Source of the DNA: Hydrogenophaga sp.
Lineage (GTDB): Bacteria > Pseudomonadota > Gammaproteobacteria > Burkholderiales > Burkholderiaceae_C
NCBI GenBank assembly: GCA_030653975.1
Contig: JAURYH010000035.1
Coordinates: 49,058-113,057, forward strand
Direction of reading: 5' to 3'
Length of the DNA stretch: 64,000 bases
Numbering within the stretch: position 1 is the stretch's first letter; each line of letters begins with the position of its first letter. Below, one piece after another: positions 8,726-15,619 of the stretch. The notes under the pieces were generated by a model that saw only the letters and a list, made by a program, of their open reading frames with translations, made no database searches and was not told where the DNA came from. The position numbers were made by a program, and so were the translations under genes.

Positions 8726-9838
8726 TCAGAAGGCGACGTTGTAGTTCTTGCTCAGGTGGTAACGCACCCAGTCGCGTGCGTGCGGCGCGATGGTGGTGGC
8801 TTCGCGGAACAGGGCGTCGCCCGCCTTGTCGGTCACCTGCTCATACCCACCCAGTGCGGCCTCCTTGCCGGCCTGGTAGGCCGGGTCCTTGATCATCTTG
8901 CGCACGGCATCGCGGTAGGCTTCCACAATTTCCTTCGACGTCCCTTTAGGGAGAACCAGCAGTTTCTGGGCCGGGAAACCGGCAATCAGAAACGCCTTGA
9001 AGGCCTCCCATTCGCCGCCCGATGGCGCCTTGCCTGTGGCCATCTGGATCGCCTCGCCGATGTGCGGCAGGTCGGGGAAGGCCGGATCACGGATGATGTT
9101 GCCGTTCTCGTCGGTCACACCCCAGCTGAACAGCGGCACGGCCTTGCCTTCCTTCACCAGCGGCAGGGCGTTCTTGATGTAGGCCGAGCTGGTCTGGTAG
9201 TCGATATTGGCCTCGCCACGCTCGAACGCCAGACGACCCTCACCTCGGCTCTTCATGCCGAAGACATGCTGGACGTCCAGTCCCAGTTGCCGAAAACCCA
9301 GCAGCGGAACCAGATCCAGCGAAGTGGCGCCCTGACTGCCGTACACCAGCTTCTGGCCCTTGAGCTTGCCCAGATCCTTGGCCGACTTCACGCCAAACTT
9401 GGAGCTGATGTAGGCCACGCCCCCCGTGGGCGCAGCCATGACCATCTGCCAATCCTTGTACTCGTAACGCACCCGAGGGTCACCCAGCAGGTAGGGAAAC
9501 TGGGTCGAGCCCGAAGTCCCGAGCACACTGAGTCCGTCAGGCTTGGCGTTCGACGCAAACTGGTTGGTACCCGTGATGGAGCCCCCGCCCGGCACGTTCT
9601 TCACCACCACGTTGGGGTTACCAGGCAAGTACTTGGACAGGAAAGGCGCATTGAAGCGCGCCCACACATCGGAGCCGCCACCAACACCAAAAGGGATGAC
9701 AAATTCGACCGTTTTCCCGGCGAAGCTGACGTTCTGCGCCATCGAAACCGTGGGCAGGAACAAAGCCGAGGCTGCCAGCGAGGCGCCCAGGACAAAAGTG
9801 GAGGACGCGAACGCCCGGCGGTTGGTGTTGATAGTCAT
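8726..9838 (-). CDS. TctC/Bug-family periplasmic binding protein
   Basis: 370 residues from the ATG at 9838, which has AGGAGA nine bases upstream; the frame is open to 10003 but that extension has no conserved look. The N-terminus has a signal peptide with paired arginines (NRRAFASSTFVLGASLAASA) and a likely cleavage after SMAQ, so export by Tat or Sec is possible. The mature part follows the Bug pattern: EFVIPFGVGGGSD for the first ligand loop, then VVVKNVPGGGSITGTN. Bug proteins bind small carboxylates through these loops. It is the first gene of the operon and is followed after about 120 bp by the fused TctA-TctB gene, its probable membrane partner. Confidence 0.88.
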   Translation of the reverse strand: MTINTNRRAFASSTFVLGASLAASALFLPTVSMAQNVSFAGKTVEFVIPFGVGGGSDVWARFNAPFLSKYLPGNPNVVVKNVPGGGSITGTNQFASNAKPDGLSVLGTSGSTQFPYLLGDPRVRYEYKDWQMVMAAPTGGVAYISSKFGVKSAKDLGKLKGQKLVYGSQGATSLDLVPLLGFRQLGLDVQHVFGMKSRGEGRLAFERGEANIDYQTSSAYIKNALPLVKEGKAVPLFSWGVTDENGNIIRDPAFPDLPHIGEAIQMATGKAPSGGEWEAFKAFLIAGFPAQKLLVLPKGTSKEIVEAYRDAVRKMIKDPAYQAGKEAALGGYEQVTDKAGDALFREATTIAPHARDWVRYHLSKNYNVAF

Positions 9839-9981
9839 GTCATGTCTCCTGGCTCGTTCTGAGGGGGTGCCGAACGGTTTCGGCGATTCAGCCCGACCAG
9901 TCTTCTTGAACGTAGACCTTCGTCGGCTGGGGTGAATGATCACGGAACAACGGTCTTCTGTGAATTGCATGTTTCTGATAG

Positions 9982-10004
9982 ATTGATGCGTTTGACGGAT
10001 CAAT
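9982..10004. promoter_or_regulatory. LysR-type operator candidate, ATTGAT-N11-ATCAAT
   Basis: A perfect six-base inverted repeat, ATTGAT (9982-9987) and ATCAAT (9999-10004), is separated by exactly 11 bases in the divergent region between tctC and the LysR gene. LysR-type regulators recognise a T-N11-A core with dyad arms, so this is the probable recognition site. It lies 48 bp before the lysR ATG and about 145 bp before the tctC start, suiting autoregulation together with divergent activation. Binding itself is inferred. Confidence 0.65.
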
Positions 10005-10052
10005 CCAGGCCAACTGTCATTCGGCCTTTCTCAACCTGAGCCGGGAGTCATC

Positions 10053-10970
10053 ATGGCCATCAACTTCGACCTCAACGACCTGCTGGCCTTTCGGGCTGTG
10101 GCGGAACTCAACAGTTTTCGCAAGGCAGCGGAGTCGGTCCACATCTCGCAGCCGGCGTTCAGCCGGCGCATCGACAAGCTGGAAAGCGCGTTGGGTACAC
10201 GCCTGCTGGAGCGCACCACGCGACGCGTCAGCTTGACCGCGGTGGGACGCGATTTCGACCGACAGCTGCGCCAGATACTGGATGCGCTGGACACCACGCT
10301 GCTGGGCATCCGAGGCGTTGCGGCGACCCAGATGGGCGAAGTCACGGTGGCGTGCGTTCCCTCAGCGGTGAACTACTTCCTGTCGGGCGTGATCGCGCTC
10401 TACCACGAGCGCTATCCCCGAACCCGCGTGAAGATCATGGACGACAGCGCCAACGAGGTCTTGCTCGCCGTCGCTCGCGGTGAGGCCGACTTCGGCCTGA
10501 ACTTCATCGGCTCGCAAGAAAACGACGTGGAGTTCGAACCCCTGCTGGAAGAGCAGTTCGTTGCAGCCTGTCGACGCGACCACCCCTTGGCGAAAATGAA
10601 GCAAGTACGTTGGTCGGACCTGGCCAACTACGACTACATCTCGGTAGGCAAGACCTCAGGCAATCGCCTGTTGCTGGATCAAGCCCTGTCAGGATTGACC
10701 GAGATACCCCAAACCCTGTACGAAACTCAGCACGGCACCACGATGGTGGGTCTGGTCGAAGCAGGTCTGGGCGTGGCAGCAGTACCTGCAATGGCCATGC
10801 CAGGACCAGACCACCCGCTGCTGGTCAGCGTACCGTTGGTAGACCCGGTGGTCAAACGCAAGATGGGCTTGATCAAGCGACGGTCCAGGGTACTCACGCC
10901 CGCCGCTCAGCAGCTCTACGACCTGTGTTCAGAACAGCAGGTGAAGTCCAAACGTAGAAGAGCTCGATAG
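10053..10970 (+). CDS. LysR-family transcriptional regulator of the carboxylate operon
   Basis: 305 residues. The N-terminal winged helix-turn-helix (about 7-65) is typical: LLAFRAVAELNSFRKAAE, then ISQPAFSRRIDKLE and the wing LLERTTRRVSLT. The effector domain follows (about 95-295), and the C-terminus is lysine/arginine rich (KSKRRRAR). GGGAG lies just upstream of the ATG. It is transcribed away from the tctC-tcuB operon across a 214-bp gap containing a T-N11-A dyad. The usual job of such a divergent LysR protein is co-inducer-dependent activation of the neighbouring operon; the inducer is probably the transported acid or its CoA product, which is inference. Confidence 0.9.
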   Translation: MAINFDLNDLLAFRAVAELNSFRKAAESVHISQPAFSRRIDKLESALGTRLLERTTRRVSLTAVGRDFDRQLRQILDALDTTLLGIRGVAATQMGEVTVACVPSAVNYFLSGVIALYHERYPRTRVKIMDDSANEVLLAVARGEADFGLNFIGSQENDVEFEPLLEEQFVAACRRDHPLAKMKQVRWSDLANYDYISVGKTSGNRLLLDQALSGLTEIPQTLYETQHGTTMVGLVEAGLGVAAVPAMAMPGPDHPLLVSVPLVDPVVKRKMGLIKRRSRVLTPAAQQLYDLCSEQQVKSKRRRAR

Positions 10971-11054
10971 CAACCTTGGTCATGTCCACATAAGTCGTTC
11001 GGAAACCATGAACTTGTCTGGGTGTCGCGCGGTGTCAATACGGTACGCGTCTTC

Positions 11055-11921
11055 TCACATGATCCCGATGTGTTGATGAATCCGGGCCAGCAGCACCTCG
11101 AAATCCGGCTGCCCGTGGTAATACAGCGCTTGGGTTTTTCGGTATTCCCTTGCAAAAAGCTCACGCTGCATCGGGTCGGCAAGGACGAACGCGGGGTTCT
11201 GGGCGATCACCTGCTCGTCGCCACTTCGAAAGCGCTGGGCTTTGCGTTCCTGGTAGGCGGACTCCCGCATGAAGGCCTGCACTTCCTCCAAGCCGAGTAG
11301 GCAGTAGACGTCGTAGTAGTGCCTCAGGAAGTTGCCAGGGAACGTCTGCGCTTCTCCCAAACGGCGAAATTTGGTGGAGATCGTCTGGAGCTTCTCGACG
11401 AAGGTATGGGTCGGCGCGTAGCAAGGCACGGCCACGGCCCTGTTGTCGAACAACTGGAGACCGCGGTCACGAGCCAGATCCAGAGCCCACGACGACATGG
11501 TGACCGGCCGGTTGGGCGCCGTGTCGTCAAACCCCAGCTCCAGCAAGATGCCGTCTTTGACCCCTGTCACTGCAGCTATGCGCGAGGCACAGATCAGGCG
11601 GATGCCTGCGCTGCGCATCTTGTCGTCGTCGAACTGCGTGTCGCGCTCCACACTCTCGACACCCGGGATCGCGATGCGATCTGCCAGTTCGTCGTAGTAA
11701 GCGCGGCGCGAAGCGATGTGTGCCGGCTTGTCATGGTTGCACCCCGACATCACATGCATGCCGTCGGGCGGATCAATGCGAATGTCGATGTCTTCAGAGA
11801 AGCGGTGGATGACCCCAAAGCCCTTGGACAAGGAGGTGCCTCCCTTCAACTCGAACTGGAAGCCCTGGGCTTGCAAGCCCCACAGGCAATGCATGATCCA
11901 GTAGTCTTTTTCGACCAACAT
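11055..11921 (-). CDS. abiEii: AbiEii-like nucleotidyltransferase toxin, probably 5'-frameshifted
   Basis: The open frame from the ATG at 11921 gives 288 residues with the nucleotidyltransferase core of AbiEii toxins: ELKGGTSLSKGFG (about 24-36) and SEDIDIRID (42-50). The first residues, MLVEKDYWIMHCLWGL, are normally internal in this family. Upstream, a different frame from a GTG at 11998, overlapping the AbiEi stop, encodes VPDFLHDRRDSDQLLAVVAD and so on to GLDP, just the N-terminus expected before LVEKDYW. The two frames meet at a CCC run near 11922-11925, so one base appears to be missing. No ribosome-binding site precedes the 11921 ATG. Either the toxin is inactivated, or the base call is wrong, or a shorter product is made. 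Confidence 0.72.
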   Translation of the reverse strand: MLVEKDYWIMHCLWGLQAQGFQFELKGGTSLSKGFGVIHRFSEDIDIRIDPPDGMHVMSGCNHDKPAHIASRRAYYDELADRIAIPGVESVERDTQFDDDKMRSAGIRLICASRIAAVTGVKDGILLELGFDDTAPNRPVTMSSWALDLARDRGLQLFDNRAVAVPCYAPTHTFVEKLQTISTKFRRLGEAQTFPGNFLRHYYDVYCLLGLEEVQAFMRESAYQERKAQRFRSGDEQVIAQNPAFVLADPMQRELFAREYRKTQALYYHGQPDFEVLLARIHQHIGIM

Positions 11922-11990
11922 GGGTCGAGTCCGCGCTCATCGGCCACCACGGCGAGCAGTTGGTCAGAGTCCCGCCGATCGTGCAGGAAG

Positions 11991-12602
11991 TCAGGCACCC
12001 ATCCACTGCCGCAGGCGCTTGCGCGTCGCCACGCTGCCAAAGTTGTCCACCGCCCGCTGCAGGCGGGCCGTGTCAAACGTCGGCAGCTTGTTGCGCGCCT
12101 GAGCCAGCACCGCACTCCGGTCTTCCGTCAATTCGTCCAGGTTGTTCAAAAGATCGACATACAGAAACTCCGGTGTCAGTTTTTTGGGAAAACGTGGCTT
12201 CATCCGGAAATCGAACTGCCGGTTGCCCAGGCGAAAGACGCCGTGGCGCTTGTGGTTGTAGACCAGCGTGCGGTTGTAGAGTTGCGTCGTACCCAGGCCC
12301 ACGGCGTTGTAGGCCGAAGGAGAGAACACGAGAAAGTCCTTGTCGCGCAGAAAGCCACCCACCAGTTCTTCATCGGCAGGCGGCAGTGGACCGAAGCTGG
12401 ACTGTTTGGGCGCGTGGTACAGCCCCTGGGCCAGCTTCTTCAGCTTCCCGGTGGCCACCAATTCGCGCAGGTGTCGGTCCACCGCAGTGGACAGGCGTGC
12501 AAGGTCCTCACGCCGGTAGACACGACCGGCTTGCAACCCGTCCGCGAGGTACGCAGCAGCGCCTCGCAAGGACGTGCTAGACAGTTCGCCCGTGGTTCTC
12601 AT
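11991..12602 (-). CDS. abiEi: AbiEi/DUF6088-like antitoxin and autorepressor
   Basis: 203 residues with an N-terminal winged-helix part (about 20-70: YRREDLARLSTAVDRHLRELVATGKLKKLAQGLYHAP) shown here as separate conserved pieces LSTAVDRHLREL and LKKLAQGLYHAP, followed by a C-terminal domain containing FSPSAYNAVGLGTTQL. This is the plan of type IV AbiE antitoxins and related DUF6088 proteins. They repress their own promoter and counter the nucleotidyltransferase toxin encoded next. The toxin reading frame begins inside the last codons of this gene (GTG at 11998), so the pair is translationally coupled. The gene is intact from start to stop. Phage defence or addiction is the family role; activity here is untested because of the toxin frameshift. 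Confidence 0.78.
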   Translation of the reverse strand: MRTTGELSSTSLRGAAAYLADGLQAGRVYRREDLARLSTAVDRHLRELVATGKLKKLAQGLYHAPKQSSFGPLPPADEELVGGFLRDKDFLVFSPSAYNAVGLGTTQLYNRTLVYNHKRHGVFRLGNRQFDFRMKPRFPKKLTPEFLYVDLLNNLDELTEDRSAVLAQARNKLPTFDTARLQRAVDNFGSVATRKRLRQWMGA

Positions 12603-12660
12603 GATCGCTTTTTCATTGAAATTTCATGCATTTTATCATTTTAGGCACGCGTCTGAGCAA
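12603..12660 (-). promoter_or_regulatory. AT-rich abiE promoter with TGAAATTTCA palindrome
   Basis: The stretch directly upstream of abiEi is strikingly AT rich in a GC-rich window. It contains a perfect ten-base palindrome, TGAAATTTCA (12617-12626), and on the minus strand a -10-like TAAAAT/GATAAAAT. AbiEi proteins bind inverted repeats in their own promoter, so the palindrome is a plausible operator; this is inference from position. Confidence 0.4.
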
Positions 12661-12766
12661 CCCATCGTGCTCGTGACTGCATCGTGTCGACGGTCAACAA
12701 ATTCCAGGTGTTCGCTGCAATAGACTCGCAGTAGGCGCCACAGTCAGGCGGTTGATATCTGCACCA

Positions 12767-13078
12767 ATGATGAGTTCCAAACAGACGATTCTGGACCGCG
12801 AGTTGTTCATTCAAGCCCTGCGCCACATGGGGGAGGAAGACCTGCTCTACCTCAACCGGATGGTGGTCGAGCGATTGAACCTGCTGGCGCAGGCCAAGAG
12901 CACGGTGGAGTTGGCGCAGTTCGCCGAGGGGGACCGTGTCCAGTTCACCGCCAGCGACGGCCGCGTCAAGTACGGTGTTGTGCTGCGCCTGAACAAGAAG
13001 ACCGCCAGCGTGCGCACCGACGAAGGCCAGAACTGGAAGGTCTCCCCTGGCCTGCTGCGCAAGGTGGTCACCCCATGA
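12767..13078 (+). CDS. Small protein with a KOW/SH3-like C-terminal half, function unknown
   Basis: 103 residues from the ATG at 12767 (a second ATG follows at once). The N-terminal half is helical (LDRELFIQALRHMGEEDLLYLNRMVV and onward, in part) and the C-terminal half has a beta pattern with FAEGDRVQFTASDGRVKYG and ASVRTDEGQNWKVSPGLLRKV, resembling a small SH3/KOW barrel of the kind that binds nucleic acid or ribosomes. I do not recognise the gene. It is divergent from abiEi and lies at the edge of the accessory patch, so it may be cargo of the lost island. No membrane segment or signal peptide is visible. Confidence 0.6.
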   Translation: MMSSKQTILDRELFIQALRHMGEEDLLYLNRMVVERLNLLAQAKSTVELAQFAEGDRVQFTASDGRVKYGVVLRLNKKTASVRTDEGQNWKVSPGLLRKVVTP

Positions 13079-13349
13079 ACGATGCGGCCATCTCGACTTT
13101 TTTTGTTTGAAACTGAATCGCGGTCAGGCACTCCGGCAACGCGCCTTGAAAGGCGTTCAAGGCCGCGGCAGGCGACTAGGGATTCAAGACCACTGCGCTC
13201 ATGCTTTTCCTGCAGAATCGCATGACATTGCCCACAGAAAAAAGAGAGCAACGGAACCGAACGCCCGTCACATTCTTTTCGATGCAGTAACCCGATCAGT
13301 AACCGAAAAACGACTCTCAAATAACCCAGAATTCATGCGCCCTGCAGAA

Positions 13350-13377
13350 GGGTATTCGATCCTCCTTGTCTCCACCA
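13350..13377 (+). other. tRNA/tmRNA 3'-end-like sequence, possible old attachment site
   Basis: The segment has a consensus T-loop TTCGATC (13355-13361) followed by CTCCT, a seven-base acceptor-like TGTCTCC, a discriminator A and CCA (13375-13377). The T-stem is imperfect (two mismatches) and no 5' tRNA part is found upstream. A copied tRNA or tmRNA 3' end next to an integrase is the usual signature of an island attachment site; here both parts are decayed, so the call is tentative. Confidence 0.3.
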
Positions 13378-13420
13378 TGTGAAATTTCCAGGATGTCCCA
13401 AGACGTCCCACGAAGTTCAA

Positions 13421-13510
13421 AAAGCCCTTGGGATCAAGGCCGGCAACCCGCGCCGCCGTCTCAGCGACGGGGGTGGCCTCTACCTGCTCCGGAACTCAGG
13501 CCGGTTCAAA
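13421..13510 (+). pseudogene. Fragment resembling the N-terminus of a P4-type tyrosine integrase
   Basis: One frame encodes KALGIKAGNPRRRLSDGGGL followed by YLLRNSG. The string RLSDGGGLYLL is characteristic of the N-terminal arm-binding region of P4-type (DUF4102-containing) integrases, which usually read K-x-x-x-L-x-D-G-G-G-L-Y-L. Sequence on either side shows no further similarity, and the frame runs into unrelated residues before stopping at 13694-13696. It is read as a relic of about 90 bp. It starts some 45 bp after the tRNA-like 3' end, the normal spacing of an island integrase. Confidence 0.42.
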
Positions 13511-13646
13511 CGCATCAACAATTTCTTGCCAACTGGGGGCAACTGCACAGCGAAAAATACACCCGCCCGTATCAAACCGGGCGTGTTTTGCTTGATGGAA
13601 ATACCGTGCCGGCTTGAAACGAGGTACGTGGACTCTAGCCGGAGAT

Positions 13647-14327
13647 TCACATGGGGTCCTGCAGGTCGATTGGCCAACGCAGGCGAAGCCCGGTGAGCAC
13701 CGCCAAGGACTCAAGGTCTTGCGGACTGTCGACATCGACACGGTAGTGCGGGTTGTTGCTGGTCCACCTATGGACCTTGCACGGGTTGTCCACTTGCCAC
13801 TGCTTGCAGCCGACCACTGCATTGCTGCCAAGGATCTCCTCGCGAACCTTGGAGCAGAAAACGACTGGATTGCCAGGCAAGCCCTCCACGTGGGGCTGCA
13901 CCACAAGCGTCCCCTCAGGCCGCATCCGGTAGGCGTCGAGCAGATCGACGATGTCCGGGGCGTCGAGCAGCGGCAAGTCGGTCAGCGCGATCAACACCGT
14001 GTCGACCTTTGATGAAAGCGCCCGCAGCCCGAGTCGCAGTGATGAGACTTGCCCAGCGTCAGGAACTGCGTTTCGAACCACGTTGACGGTGAAGTCACGT
14101 ACCGCAGGTTCGATACGCTCCGCGTGATGACCCAGCACCAGCACATGCTCATCGATGCCCGCCACCGAGAGCGCCATCAACAGTCGCTGGATCAAAGGCA
14201 CGCCATTGAGCTCGAGCAGGCACTTGGGGCGGTGCCCCATCCGCGAGCCAGCGCCTGCAGCAAGTACCACGGCGCCCACCGTTCCTGGACTGACAAGGCA
14301 ACCGCCAGCTCTATTCTCTTCAGGCAT
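13647..14327 (-). CDS. MobA/MocA-like NTP transferase for molybdenum cofactor
   Basis: 226 residues from the ATG at 14327. The nucleotide-binding N-terminus reads VVLAAGAGSRMGHRPKCLLE (about 18-37), the hallmark of MobA/MocA nucleotidyltransferases, and LTDLPLLDAPDI marks the metal/nucleotide site. MocA attaches CMP to molybdopterin for xanthine-oxidase-family enzymes. It overlaps the end of xdhC by 8 bp and closes a long operon containing a three-subunit molybdenum hydroxylase, so it probably supplies the cofactor for that enzyme. Whether CTP or GTP is used cannot be seen. Confidence 0.82.
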   Translation of the reverse strand: MPEENRAGGCLVSPGTVGAVVLAAGAGSRMGHRPKCLLELNGVPLIQRLLMALSVAGIDEHVLVLGHHAERIEPAVRDFTVNVVRNAVPDAGQVSSLRLGLRALSSKVDTVLIALTDLPLLDAPDIVDLLDAYRMRPEGTLVVQPHVEGLPGNPVVFCSKVREEILGSNAVVGCKQWQVDNPCKVHRWTSNNPHYRVDVDSPQDLESLAVLTGLRLRWPIDLQDPM

Positions 14328-15492
14328 ACCCTGTTCCCAAAAAGTGGCCCCAAGGGTCAGGTTCCAGACTTGGGCAGCAACTCTCGCCATCCAACCGAGA
14401 CCGATCATGCGGTGGCGCCGGATCTGTAACGATGGATCCGAGTTCGACGAGGCTGTGCCGCTTGGTGACCAGATGGTCCTTGGCGGCCGCTACCACCATG
14501 CTGTGAGGCAGACGAACACCGTTTTTGACCGCGAGAATCTCAGCCATCACGCTGACAGCGATCTCAGGTGGCGTCTTGCTGCCAATATAGAGACCAATGG
14601 GTCCGCGCAATTTCGACAGTGTCTCATCATTGAGGTCAAAGTGGGTCTTCATGCGTTCACGCCGGGCATCGTTGTTGCGGCGAGAGCCAATGGCGCCCAC
14701 ATAGAAAGCTTCGCTGGTCAAGGCCTCCAGCAGGGCCAGATCGTCCAGCTTGGGGTCGTGCGTCAGTGCGATCACACAACAGCGCCGGTCGGGCATGAAG
14801 GCTCGCACCACGTCGTCCGGCATCCCGGTTTCCAGTCGCACGTTCGGTACCGACCAGGCGCGCCGGTATTCTTCCCGCGGGTCGCACACCGTGACCGCGA
14901 AACCGCTGAACACAGCCATGGTCGCCAGGTACTCGGTCAGTTGACCGGCACCAATGAGCAGCATGCGGTACTCGGGCCCAAAAGTATTGCGAAGCGACTG
15001 TTCGTTCAGGCACAGGCCGTCACCGGCCTGTGCCGGATGCAACTGCGCGCTGCCGTCGGCCATGCTGAGCACACGCTGAACCATTTCGCCGCACGCCAGC
15101 CGCTGAACCAGCGCTTGCAACACGGCGGCATCGGGATCGAACTCCAGCACCAGGTCCAGCGTGCCGCCGCAGGGCAGTCCGAAGCGATGCGCCTCATCGG
15201 CGTCGACGCCGTATTTGACGCGCTGTGGCGGTCCGTGGGGGATGGCGTGGCAGTCATGACAGGTCGATTGCTCTGGGAGACAGGCCGGGGTGAATCGATG
15301 GATCAGGTCATCTTCGATGCACCCCCCCGAAACCGACCCCACCACCTGCCCATCTTCGGAAAGAGCCATGATTGAACCGACCGGACGGGGCGCGGAGCCC
15401 CAGGTTCGAACCACGGTGGCGAGCACGGCGCGCCGCCCGGACAGCCGCCAGTCGAGCAGGGTGCGAAGCACGGACAGATCGAGGTTTTCCAT
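14320..15492 (-). CDS. XdhC/CoxI-family molybdenum hydroxylase maturation factor
   Basis: 390 residues from the ATG at 15492. The N-terminal XdhC_CoxI domain has RTWGSAPRPVGSIMAL and GSVSGGCIEDD (about 29-65). The C-terminal Rossmann-like XdhC_C domain has LLIGAGQLTEYLA and EAFYVGAIGSRRNN. XdhC proteins bind molybdenum cofactor, promote its sulfuration and hand it to xanthine-dehydrogenase-type enzymes. Its neighbours (MocA-like gene downstream, CoxLMS-type hydroxylase upstream) fit this. The C-terminus after about residue 340 is less conserved and overlaps the next gene. A gap of about 127 bp separates it from the amidohydrolase gene, so a secondary promoter is possible. Confidence 0.85.
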   Translation of the reverse strand: MENLDLSVLRTLLDWRLSGRRAVLATVVRTWGSAPRPVGSIMALSEDGQVVGSVSGGCIEDDLIHRFTPACLPEQSTCHDCHAIPHGPPQRVKYGVDADEAHRFGLPCGGTLDLVLEFDPDAAVLQALVQRLACGEMVQRVLSMADGSAQLHPAQAGDGLCLNEQSLRNTFGPEYRMLLIGAGQLTEYLATMAVFSGFAVTVCDPREEYRRAWSVPNVRLETGMPDDVVRAFMPDRRCCVIALTHDPKLDDLALLEALTSEAFYVGAIGSRRNNDARRERMKTHFDLNDETLSKLRGPIGLYIGSKTPPEIAVSVMAEILAVKNGVRLPHSMVVAAAKDHLVTKRHSLVELGSIVTDPAPPHDRSRLDGESCCPSLEPDPWGHFLGTGYA

Positions 15493-15619
15493 CGGCTCAG
15501 GCACACACCGAAAACGCACACTCAACCACACCAGCTCGCGAATTCAACGCTGTGAGCACGGCGCTGCTCAGCATCTCTCTGACATCCGTCGGTGGTGATT
15601 GGAGAAACGGCACCTTGAT

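Larger units (their letters stand above)
13079..13646. other. 568-bp gap with relics of a mobile element
   Basis: No convincing gene is present. The notable contents are a degenerate tRNA-like 3' end (13350-13377) and a short integrase-like fragment (13421-13510), listed separately. Base composition is mixed and lower in GC than the flanks. With the AbiE pair on the left, this looks like the scar of an integrated island. Confidence 0.5.

Noticed and set aside
13350..13377. A functional tRNA gene
   Set aside because: Only a T-arm and acceptor-like 3' part can be found; no D-arm, anticodon arm or matching 5' acceptor strand lies upstream.
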